In this document: positions 18,100 to 23,997 of the stretch, piece by piece
Layout of the letters: each line of letters opens with the position of its first letter
Numbering within the stretch: the first letter of the stretch is position 1
NCBI GenBank assembly: GCA_947629765.1
Contig: CANREW010000008.1
Coordinates: 1 to 46,113 of the forward strand
Source: an uncultured Clostridia bacterium
Lineage (GTDB): Bacteria; Bacillota; Clostridia; TANB77; CAG-508
Direction: 5' to 3'
Length of the DNA: 46,113 nucleotides
Translations under genes and position numbers: made by a program
Notes under the pieces: model-generated
The model's input: the letters and a program-made list of their open reading frames with translations, nothing else
What the model was told of the DNA's origin: nothing
Database searches by the model: none

Positions 18100-19374
18100 T
18101 TATCTTTCAAATTTTATATCTCCACCAACTATTGTATAAACAACTTGTCCTTTAAGTTTTTTACCTATAAATGGCGTATTTTTTGATTTTGATACTATAT
18201 CTTCTTTTGAATATATGTACTCTACATTAGGGTCGAATACTGTTATATCTGCATCAAATCCTTCTTTTAGTTCTCCCTTATTTGTTAATTTTAATAATTT
18301 TGCTGGGTTATATGACATGAGTCTTACCATATCTAAATATGAAATTAAGTTTTTGCTAATTAGAGCTGTTATTGTTGCTGGAAGTGCTGTTTCAAACCCT
18401 ATTATTCCATTTGGAGCCTTTGATAATTCTCTATTTTTTTCTTCTTCTGAATGTGGTGCGTGGTCTGTTATTATAGCATCTATTGTGCCTGTCCTTAGTC
18501 CTTCTATTATCGCCTGTCTATCTTTTTCAGTTCTAAGTGGTGGATTCATTTTTGCGTTTGCTTTGCTTATTTCTACTTCATCTTCTGTAAAGAAATAATA
18601 ATGTGGACAAGTTTCACAAGTGATATTTACCCCTCTTTTTTTAGCATCTCTAATCATTTCTACTGATGTTTTTGTACTTATGTGGCATATATGAGTATGT
18701 AAATTATTTGTTTCTGCAATGACTATATCTCTTGATGCCATTATTTCTTCTGCCTCTGGAAATACCCCTTCTACTCCTAGCTTTTCAGCGATTTTTCCTG
18801 CATTTATTGCTCCGGCAGATACTGATTTTTCTTCGCAATGTTCTGATACAAAGCTTCCAAGTTTATTGGTTTCTATCATTGCTTCTCTTACCATTCTTGC
18901 ATTTTCTATTGGCATACCATCGTCTGAAAATGCAATCGCTCCTGCATCTAAACATTCTTTAAAATTTACAAGCTCTTCTCCTTTTTCTCCTTTTGTTACA
19001 CTTGCAAATGGTAATATATTGCAAAGTTCTACTTTCTTTCCTTTTTCTATTATTTGTTTTAGGACTTCTGGATTGTCTGGCGTAGGATTTGTGTTTGGCA
19101 TTGGGCATATTGTTGTAAATCCACCTTTTACTGCACTTTTTGATCCTGTTTCTATTGTCTCTTTGTACTCAAATCCTGGTTCTCTTAAATGGCAATGCAT
19201 ATCTATCATTCCTGGCATTATGTACAATCCTTCGCAATTTAAAACCTTATCTACATCTTTTTCTATATGTTTGTCTATTTTTGATATTTTTCCGTCCTTT
19301 ATTAATACATCTAGTTTTTCATTAGTATTACTTGCATAGTCTAATACTGTACCATTTTTGAGTAATAGTTCCAT
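18100..19374 (-). CDS. pyrC: dihydroorotase
   Basis: 424 residues, class I dihydroorotase, forming dihydroorotate from carbamoyl aspartate. MIDMHCHLREPG carries the HxH metal pair, followed by CPMPNTNPTPDNP, SEHCEE, HTHICHIS, CETCPHYY and DAIITDHAPHSEEEK (catalytic Asp). No in-frame CGG, and the frame is intact. First gene of the minus-strand pyr operon (19-base gap to pyrF). Ribosome site AGGAGGTAAAGG before the ATG at 19374. Confidence 0.93.
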   Translation of the reverse strand: MELLLKNGTVLDYASNTNEKLDVLIKDGKISKIDKHIEKDVDKVLNCEGLYIMPGMIDMHCHLREPGFEYKETIETGSKSAVKGGFTTICPMPNTNPTPDNPEVLKQIIEKGKKVELCNILPFASVTKGEKGEELVNFKECLDAGAIAFSDDGMPIENARMVREAMIETNKLGSFVSEHCEEKSVSAGAINAGKIAEKLGVEGVFPEAEEIMASRDIVIAETNNLHTHICHISTKTSVEMIRDAKKRGVNITCETCPHYYFFTEDEVEISKANAKMNPPLRTEKDRQAIIEGLRTGTIDAIITDHAPHSEEEKNRELSKAPNGIIGFETALPATITALISKNLISYLDMVRLMSYNPAKLLKLTNKGELKEGFDADITVFDPNVEYIYSKEDIVSKSKNTPFIGKKLKGQVVYTIVGGDIKFER

Positions 19375-19438
19375 CCTTTACCTCCTAAAAATATTTACTT
19401 GACTACATCTTATCATTTTACTATCTATTTTTCAAGTA

Positions 19439-19478
19439 GTATTTTAATTGTGCTCTTTTGGTGAATTTTCCATATTTT
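19439..19478 (+). repeat. 40-base direct repeat, copy 1
   Basis: Matches 20107-20146 with one mismatch (core ATTGTGCTCTTTTGGTGAAT). The copies flank the nuclease gene and structured RNA between pyrC and pyrE. Confidence 0.85.
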
Positions 19479-19507
19479 CATTATATTGAAAAAATTTAAA
19501 ATAAATA

Positions 19508-19536
19508 TAGACTTTCTTAGAAAAATAGTGTAAAAT
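19508..19536 (+). promoter_or_regulatory. promoter for the PBECR-like gene
   Basis: TAGACT (19508-19513), 17 bases, TAAAAT (19531-19536). Confidence 0.5.
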
Positions 19537-19564
19537 ATGGGACATAGGAAAGAAGGAATATATA

Positions 19565-19963
19565 TTGCAATATATTGGCAAAATAAATCTAAATATTTTC
19601 AAGAAAATATCTCAAAACATTCTAACAGACGAAGTTATATTCACCGATAAGCAAAGAGAACATATTCAATTGCGTCATCCAGAAATATTAGAAAAATATG
19701 AAAAATATTTCACAGAAATCATAGAAAAACCAGATTTTATTTTAAAGGATAATGTTAGAGAAAACACAGCTTTAATATTTAAGACAATATATGAAAGAAA
19801 TAAGGCAAACCAAATTATAGGCACTGTAAATTTAGTATTAAGATTAGCAGTAGGAGGAGACAATAAAAATAATAAAAATTCTATAATTACGTGCATACCA
19901 ATTGGAAAGAATAGGTTAAACTCCTATAAAAAAAATGGAAAAATCATTTACAAATGCGAATAA
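19565..19963 (+). CDS. PBECR-type (Barnase-EndoU-ColicinE5/D-RelE-like) putative nuclease
   Basis: 132 residues from a TTG at 19565 with AAGAAGGAA upstream. It has the pattern of phage/element PBECR domains: VIFTDKQREHIQLRHPE near the start, IIEKPDFILKDN in the middle, then TALIFKTI, NLVLRLAV, a SIITCIPI strand and a short C-terminal RLNSYKKNGKIIYKC. Such domains are predicted RNases and often toxins. No protein antitoxin is adjacent; instead an independently promoted structured RNA follows within 20 bases. The whole unit lies between 40-base direct repeats. Confidence 0.65.
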   Translation: MQYIGKINLNIFKKISQNILTDEVIFTDKQREHIQLRHPEILEKYEKYFTEIIEKPDFILKDNVRENTALIFKTIYERNKANQIIGTVNLVLRLAVGGDNKNNKNSIITCIPIGKNRLNSYKKNGKIIYKCE

Positions 19964-19975
19964 AAATGTTATAAT
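19947..19975 (+). promoter_or_regulatory. promoter for the structured RNA
   Basis: TTTACA (19947-19952), 17 bases, TATAAT (19970-19975), overlapping the end of the nuclease gene. Confidence 0.7.
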
Positions 19976-19981
19976 ATAAGT

Positions 19982-20110
19982 ACAATAGATATGGGTTATT
20001 TGAGGTGGTAAAATGTTGCAACCACGCACCTTCGGGTTAAAAGAGATGTAGGAACGGCGACTCCTACCAAATAACCATTTCAGGATGGGCTATGGAAACA
20101 TAGCCCGTAT
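19982..20110 (+). ncRNA. candidate structured small RNA, family unknown
   Basis: Predicted RNA of about 130 nt with its own promoter. GGTTATTTG (near 19994) pairs with CAAATAACC (near 20068-20076) as a closing stem; inside are three hairpins: GTGGT / ACCAC, ACC-TTCG-GGT, and GTAGGA / TCCTAC with an ACGGCGAC loop. A GGGCTATG-GAAA-CATAGCCC stem (20087-20106) with a weak T-tract follows as terminator. It lacks the T-arm of a tRNA and I match it to no riboswitch or known RNA. It could be an antitoxin RNA for the nuclease or an independent regulator. Confidence 0.55.
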
Positions 20111-20146
20111 TTTAATTGTGCTCTTTTGGTGAATTTTCTATATTTT
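20107..20146 (+). repeat. 40-base direct repeat, copy 2
   Basis: Second copy, immediately before the pyrE-like promoter; one mismatch to 19439-19478. Confidence 0.85.
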
Positions 20147-20148
20147 TC

Positions 20149-20177
20149 TTGACTTTATTTCTTTTTTAATTTATTAT
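20149..20177 (+). promoter_or_regulatory. promoter for the pyrE-like gene
   Basis: TTGACT (20149-20154), 17 bases, TATTAT (20172-20177). Confidence 0.55.
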
Positions 20178-20247
20178 ATAAGTGATTAATTATATAAGTT
20201 TTTCATGTCGTTGCAATAAAAGCAAAGACTTAGAAAGGAATGATTAC

Positions 20248-21108
20248 ATGAGTAATTTAGTTTCATATTTATTTAAAACTAATGCTTTTAAAGTTTGCCC
20301 TGATAATAAACCTTTTTGGTACACGTCTGGTAAAATAGGTCCTTATTTTATTAATACACATTTTCTTTATGGTAGTGAAGAAGAGGCAGTAGAATTTCTA
20401 TCATTTATTGATGTGGAAAAAGATAATAAAATAGAACTTCCAAAAAAGGTTTTTGATAAAGCTTTTGCACAATATACTAGTAATAATATTTACAAAGAGG
20501 TTATTGACGAAATGATTTCTTTTATAAATTCACATATTAACGTAGATGAGATTGATTATGTATCTGGTGGAGAAAGAAGAGATTGGTTTTTCTCAAATAT
20601 CGTAGCATATCTTCTTAAAAAACCTCATATTACAATTTTCAAGGATTTATCTACTGTTGTTAGCACAGCTGATTTTGAAGAAACTTCTGTTAGGTCAGAG
20701 TTAAATGGTAAAAAAGTTTTACATGTTGCAGATTTAGTTACAGCAGCTTCTAGTTATTTACGTGCTTGGATTCCAGCTATTCAGTCACTTGGTGCAGAAA
20801 TCGTATGGAGCACAGTTGTTGTTGATAGAATGCAGGGTGGAAATGATAGACTTAGAGAGCTTGGAATAAATGCTTATTCCTTAGTTCAAATTGCTCCTGA
20901 AATGTTTAAAAAAGCATTAGATTTAGGAATTATCTCAGAAGAGCAAAATATAATGCTTAACAAATTTTTTGAAGATCCAGATGGAACTATGAGAAAATTT
21001 CTAATAGAGCATCCTGAATTTTTAGAAAATGCTCTAAAATCTGACGAAAAAACTATTGTAAGAGCAAGACTTTGTCTTGAAGGAGATTTATATAATTTAA
21101 AGGGATAA
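20248..21108 (+). CDS. pyrE: orotate phosphoribosyltransferase-like protein, long variant
   Basis: 286 residues from the ATG at 20248 (AGAAAGGAATGATTAC upstream); an in-frame ATG at 20182 has no ribosome site. Start MSNLVSYLFKTNAFKVCP and FWYTSGKIGPYFINTHF resemble PyrE's substrate loop, and VSGGERRDWFFSNIVA plus VLHVADLVTAASSYLRAW occupy the places of the PRTase core. The usual PRPP motif (two acidic residues followed by T-x-G) is changed to VADLVTAAS, and the protein is about 70 residues longer than a normal PyrE, with an insertion near 60-110 and a C-terminal extension. The position opposite pyrC supports a pyrimidine role, but a different PRTase activity is possible. No in-frame CGG. Confidence 0.7.
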   Translation: MSNLVSYLFKTNAFKVCPDNKPFWYTSGKIGPYFINTHFLYGSEEEAVEFLSFIDVEKDNKIELPKKVFDKAFAQYTSNNIYKEVIDEMISFINSHINVDEIDYVSGGERRDWFFSNIVAYLLKKPHITIFKDLSTVVSTADFEETSVRSELNGKKVLHVADLVTAASSYLRAWIPAIQSLGAEIVWSTVVVDRMQGGNDRLRELGINAYSLVQIAPEMFKKALDLGIISEEQNIMLNKFFEDPDGTMRKFLIEHPEFLENALKSDEKTIVRARLCLEGDLYNLKG

Positions 21109-21123
21109 TTAAAATTAATATAT

Positions 21124-21154
21124 GGAGCCAGCAAAAATTTTGCTGGCTCCTTTT
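21124..21154 (+). terminator. terminator of the pyrE-like gene
   Basis: GGAGCCAGCAAAA / TTTTGCTGGCTCC, one-base loop, TTTT. Confidence 0.85.
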
Positions 21155-21175
21155 CGCTATTTATAATTTTAATTG

Positions 21176-21616
21176 TTAGCTAAGTACGATGTACTTTTCC
21201 AAGAACTCCTCAAAGGATACGACCTTGTACTCTTTCCGGACAGACTGGTCATTGACAGTTATTTCTGCTATAATCTGGACTTCGTCTTCACTTTTTCTTA
21301 TTGCATACAGTGTGCATACTTCTTCTAGAAAATCGAAAAGATACATTTCTTCGTTTTCTTCGGAGGCAGCAACTGCTGTATAGGCATTTTCTGCCAGAGC
21401 ATTTTCGACTATTTTTGTAACTCTTTTATGCTCTTTTTTATTCGCCGACATATTAAGAGCTGCGCCAATGTCTACTATAACCGCCAATACCAGACCTGCA
21501 ATAAGTCTTCTCGCATCATAATTGCCCATGTATGCTATCGTCATGATAGCTATAATGAGCAGATTAAATATTGCTATTATCATGATGCTGCTTATGAGTT
21601 TGTTCCGTTTTTCCAC
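21176..21616 (-). CDS. two-helix membrane protein, unknown, foreign composition
   Basis: 146 residues from a GTG at 21616 (AAGGAGACTT upstream). Two hydrophobic helices (about 9-28 and 36-53) are followed by a cytoplasmic acidic domain (LFDFLEEVCTLYAI, QIIAEITVNDQSV). No family recognised. It is more GC-rich than its neighbours and uses codons such as GTC, CTG, CGG and AAG. It has two in-frame CGG codons (at 21607 and near the C-terminus, within SVRKEYKV). Reading both as Arg keeps the frame open, while skipping C at the first stops after four codons. So this is the one gene that breaks the window-wide CGG pattern; recent transfer or non-expression would explain it. A later start (Met12) would drop the first CGG. 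Confidence 0.6.
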   Translation of the reverse strand: MEKRNKLISSIMIIAIFNLLIIAIMTIAYMGNYDARRLIAGLVLAVIVDIGAALNMSANKKEHKRVTKIVENALAENAYTAVAASEENEEMYLFDFLEEVCTLYAIRKSEDEVQIIAEITVNDQSVRKEYKVVSFEEFLEKYIVLS

Positions 21617-21808
21617 TGCTATTAAGTCTCCTTTTTTAATTAAAATTTATAACTAGCTTGTGTTTTACATATAATCTTATTATATGCACCTCCAAATATT
21701 AATTTTTAGGTTTTCAAACTATGTAAACTTGTGCTTGACAAGATTATATATATTATTATATTAACATAATTTAACTGCTTTTGCAACTATTTTCGCCTTT
21801 TGCTACAT

Positions 21809-22759
21809 TTATTTTGACATTTTTTTAGAAAGATATTTATATGATAATATCGTACAACTTAAATTTATAAGTTTTATGTTTTGATTATAATATCTTTTCT
21901 TCTTGCTATTTAGCCTTCTTTTCATATATCTATATTTTGCATATTTCCCCTTATTATTTCTTCCTAAGAAAATAAAATTATTGGTATTTTTGTATATTCT
22001 AGTTTTATTATTAAGTTTCAGTCTTTCTTTTTTCAAAAAATTTTTTAACTCTTTCAAGCAAAATTTCAAATATTCTTTTGACTCAGAGAATAATAGAAAA
22101 TCGTCTTGGTATCTTACATAGTATTTTATTTTCAATTCTTCTTTTATAAAATGATCCATATCATTTAAATAAAAAATAGCAAGTATTTGGCTTGTCATAT
22201 TTCCTATCCCAAGACCTAACTTTTCACTATCAATAATGTCATATACTATCTTTAAAGCATCCTTATCTTTTATCCTTCTTTGTAATTTTTCTTTTAATAT
22301 ATCATGATCTATGCTATAAAAAAACTTACTTATATCACATTTTAGCACGTAATAATCCTTATATTTGCTATTACAAATTCTCCTATACTTTTGATAAAGC
22401 TCTATTCCTTTATGAGTGCCTTTTTCCTCTCTACTTGCTACATTAGCATCTATTAGACAGCCTAATAGTGCTGGCATGAGTATATACCTTGACACTAAAT
22501 GATTTACTGCTTTATCTATCATATTTTGACTAACTACTTTTCTTTCCTTTGGTTCATATATCGTAAATCTATTATATGGTCCTGGTACATACTCACGATT
22601 TTTTAATATATTGTATATTCTAGTAATATTTATACTTTTGTACTCCATAAATCTTTGTACTTTTCTTTTGTTTTTTGTATTTCTGCATATCTCATTAAAT
22701 ACTTCTTTTATATTCTCAATTTTATACATATTATCATATAAATTATTTTTTCTTTTCAT
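21809..22759 (-). CDS. DGR reverse transcriptase
   Basis: 316 residues. Copies the template repeat RNA with adenine-specific errors into cDNA that replaces the variable repeat. Motifs in order: VSQNMIDKAVNHLVSRY, CLIDANVASREEKGTHKG, YVLKCDISKFFYSIDHD (catalytic Asp), LGIGNMTSQILAIFYLN (the DGR-type IGxxTSQ), YYVRYQDDFLLFS (YxDD catalytic pair), FIFLGRN. Length is typical of DGR RTs, with no maturase or integrase domain. Last gene of the cassette on the minus strand. Ribosome site GGAGTAGGTT before the ATG at 22759. No in-frame CGG. Confidence 0.95.
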   Translation of the reverse strand: MKRKNNLYDNMYKIENIKEVFNEICRNTKNKRKVQRFMEYKSINITRIYNILKNREYVPGPYNRFTIYEPKERKVVSQNMIDKAVNHLVSRYILMPALLGCLIDANVASREEKGTHKGIELYQKYRRICNSKYKDYYVLKCDISKFFYSIDHDILKEKLQRRIKDKDALKIVYDIIDSEKLGLGIGNMTSQILAIFYLNDMDHFIKEELKIKYYVRYQDDFLLFSESKEYLKFCLKELKNFLKKERLKLNNKTRIYKNTNNFIFLGRNNKGKYAKYRYMKRRLNSKKKRYYNQNIKLINLSCTILSYKYLSKKMSK

Positions 22760-22780
22760 AACCTACTCCAAAAATTATTA

Positions 22781-22813
22781 GTTTGGTACGTTGAACGGTT
22801 TGGTACATTGAAC
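22781..22813. repeat. 16-base tandem direct repeat ahead of the RT gene
   Basis: GTTTGGTACGTTGAAC (22781-22796) and GTTTGGTACATTGAAC (22798-22813), one mismatch and one base between them. Possibly a protein-binding site. Confidence 0.6.
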
Positions 22814-22831
22814 TTCTTTTTTGCATTAAAA

Positions 22832-22857
22832 AAGATAGATCGATCACAATCTATCTT
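22832..22857 (-). terminator. terminator between template repeat and RT gene
   Basis: AAGATAGAT / ATCTATCTT with an 8-base loop and a TTTT tract on the minus strand. It would end part of the template RNA before the RT gene. The rest of 22760-23020 is AT-rich with short inverted repeats. Confidence 0.5.
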
Positions 22858-23020
22858 AAAAATAGTGATAAAATACACTCCCTTTCAGTTACCTTACTAA
22901 CAAATATATCTATCTATTTTTATTTTATAGTGAATTAAGCATCACTAATGGACATAATTTGTTTCCTCTAAAACTTCTCTTGTGTAACATTAGTAACACA
23001 CAACCACAGTTTTTTAGAAG

Positions 23021-23136
23021 CTACGGGACGAAGGCCCAAGTTGTTGTTGTTATAGTTGTTGTTGTTCACGTTGCCGTTGTAGTTCACGTTCATCAAGTTG
23101 TTGTTGTTGTTAGCCGAAGGAGACGCCAACCAGTAC
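23021..23136 (-). repeat. DGR template repeat (TR)
   Basis: 116 bases matching the variable repeat at 24060-24181. On the coding (minus) strand it is full of AAC triplets, which is the adenine content a DGR mutates. Both ends match the VR exactly (25 bases at the upstream side, 20 at the other). It is non-coding in function and lies between the Avd and RT genes. Confidence 0.95.
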
Positions 23137-23145
23137 AATTATGCC

Positions 23146-23490
23146 CTATATTATAGATTTAAGCCATCCATTTGTATATCTAGCAATATCGTCTAATCTT
23201 TGGCTTAATTTATAATATTTCTTTTCTGTTATGAGCTTATTATCTAAACTCATATTCAATAAAAAATCAATGACCTTGGTTTTTGCTATAATTTTTACTA
23301 TTAGCTCTTTTTTATATTCTATATCTATCGCACCATTAGCCTCATATACTAACTCTAACATATCATAGCTATTACTTCTTATTCTATTTTTCAATTCAAT
23401 ATCTTTTTTAGGAAAATTATCCATTAATTTATCTATATTTAATATTAATTCTCTTATAAATTGAGCTACTTTAAATTTATCCTCTATCAT
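23146..23490 (-). CDS. avd: Avd-like DGR accessory protein (four-helix bundle)
   Basis: 114 residues, all helical. It forms a basic ring that binds the RT and template RNA and is needed for cDNA synthesis in characterised DGRs. Features: FKVAQFIRELILNIDK, FPKKDIELKNRIRSNS, YDMLELVYEANGA and the typical end LDDIARYTNGWLKSII. It overlaps the upstream MutS-like gene by 14 bases (translational coupling) and ends 10 bases before the TR. Confidence 0.88.
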   Translation of the reverse strand: MIEDKFKVAQFIRELILNIDKLMDNFPKKDIELKNRIRSNSYDMLELVYEANGAIDIEYKKELIVKIIAKTKVIDFLLNMSLDNKLITEKKYYKLSQRLDDIARYTNGWLKSII

Positions 23491-23914
23491 AAATTATATC
23501 TTCTATTCTTCCTAGTATTTTTCTAAAATCTTTTTCATTTATATGCTCTAATAAAAAATCATTGATATTCTCTATTCTTCCCTTGTAGGTTATATATATA
23601 TTCGATTTTTCGTAAATTTCTCTATATCTATTTAAATTTTTGAAATTGCAAAATTCTTCTTCGTCATAATTACTCCTCTTATCTATGATTGCATAATTTA
23701 TCTTTTTATCTTCTAATTTTGCTCTTATTTTATTTAGAGAATTTACAGGAAATCCACATTCTCTTGTGTTTTCCCCTGTTATTTTTAATTTGTACCCAAA
23801 TAGGTACGCTAAGATATATGCATCTCTATTGTAACAATGATAAAAAGTTCCAATCTTGAACAAACATATATCTTCTTTGTGTATTTCTTTAATTGTTTTT
23901 ACTAGTTCATTCAT
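23477..23914 (-). CDS. MutS-domain-I-like DGR accessory protein (MSL type)
   Basis: 145 residues from the ATG at 23914 (AAAGGATTTGATTTT upstream); a GTG at 23953 would add 13 residues but sits in a GC-rich hairpin. The sequence ICLFKIGTFYHCYNRDAYIL resembles the mismatch-recognition domain I of MutS (F-x-E replaced by F-Y-H), followed by a YAIIDKRSNYDEEEFC segment. Stand-alone MutS-like proteins occur in some Firmicute DGR cassettes; their role is unknown and may be to handle the mismatched TR/VR duplex. Lies between target and Avd genes. Confidence 0.75.
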   Translation of the reverse strand: MNELVKTIKEIHKEDICLFKIGTFYHCYNRDAYILAYLFGYKLKITGENTRECGFPVNSLNKIRAKLEDKKINYAIIDKRSNYDEEEFCNFKNLNRYREIYEKSNIYITYKGRIENINDFLLEHINEKDFRKILGRIEDIIYDRG

Positions 23915-23937
23915 AAAATCAAATCCTTTATTTTCGG

Positions 23938-23972
23938 TGCGAGCACCGGACACAAGGCCCGGCCTGCTCGCA
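23938..23972. repeat. GC-rich hairpin downstream of the VR
   Basis: TGCGAGCA (23938-23945) / TGCTCGCA (23965-23972) with CCGG elements inside. It is much more GC-rich than its surroundings and sits between the target stop codon and the MutS-like gene. DGRs often carry a DNA hairpin downstream of the VR that aids retrohoming; this one is about 90 bases away, farther than usual. Confidence 0.55.
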
Positions 23973-23997
23973 TTTACTTTTGATTTAAATTTTCCGC

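Noticed and set aside
19982-20110. tRNA, PyrR-type leader or SRP RNA
   Set aside because: No T-arm GTTCRA, no PyrR-binding pattern and no SRP tetraloop motif; it also has its own terminator before the pyrE promoter.
20182-20247. Upstream ATG extending the pyrE-like protein by 22 residues
   Set aside because: It lies 5 bases after the -10 box and has no ribosome site; the ATG at 20248 has a proper one.
23021-23136. TTG/AAC repetition read as a CRISPR or simple microsatellite
   Set aside because: It aligns with the VR over its whole length with adenine-only differences and lies in a DGR cassette, so it is the template repeat.
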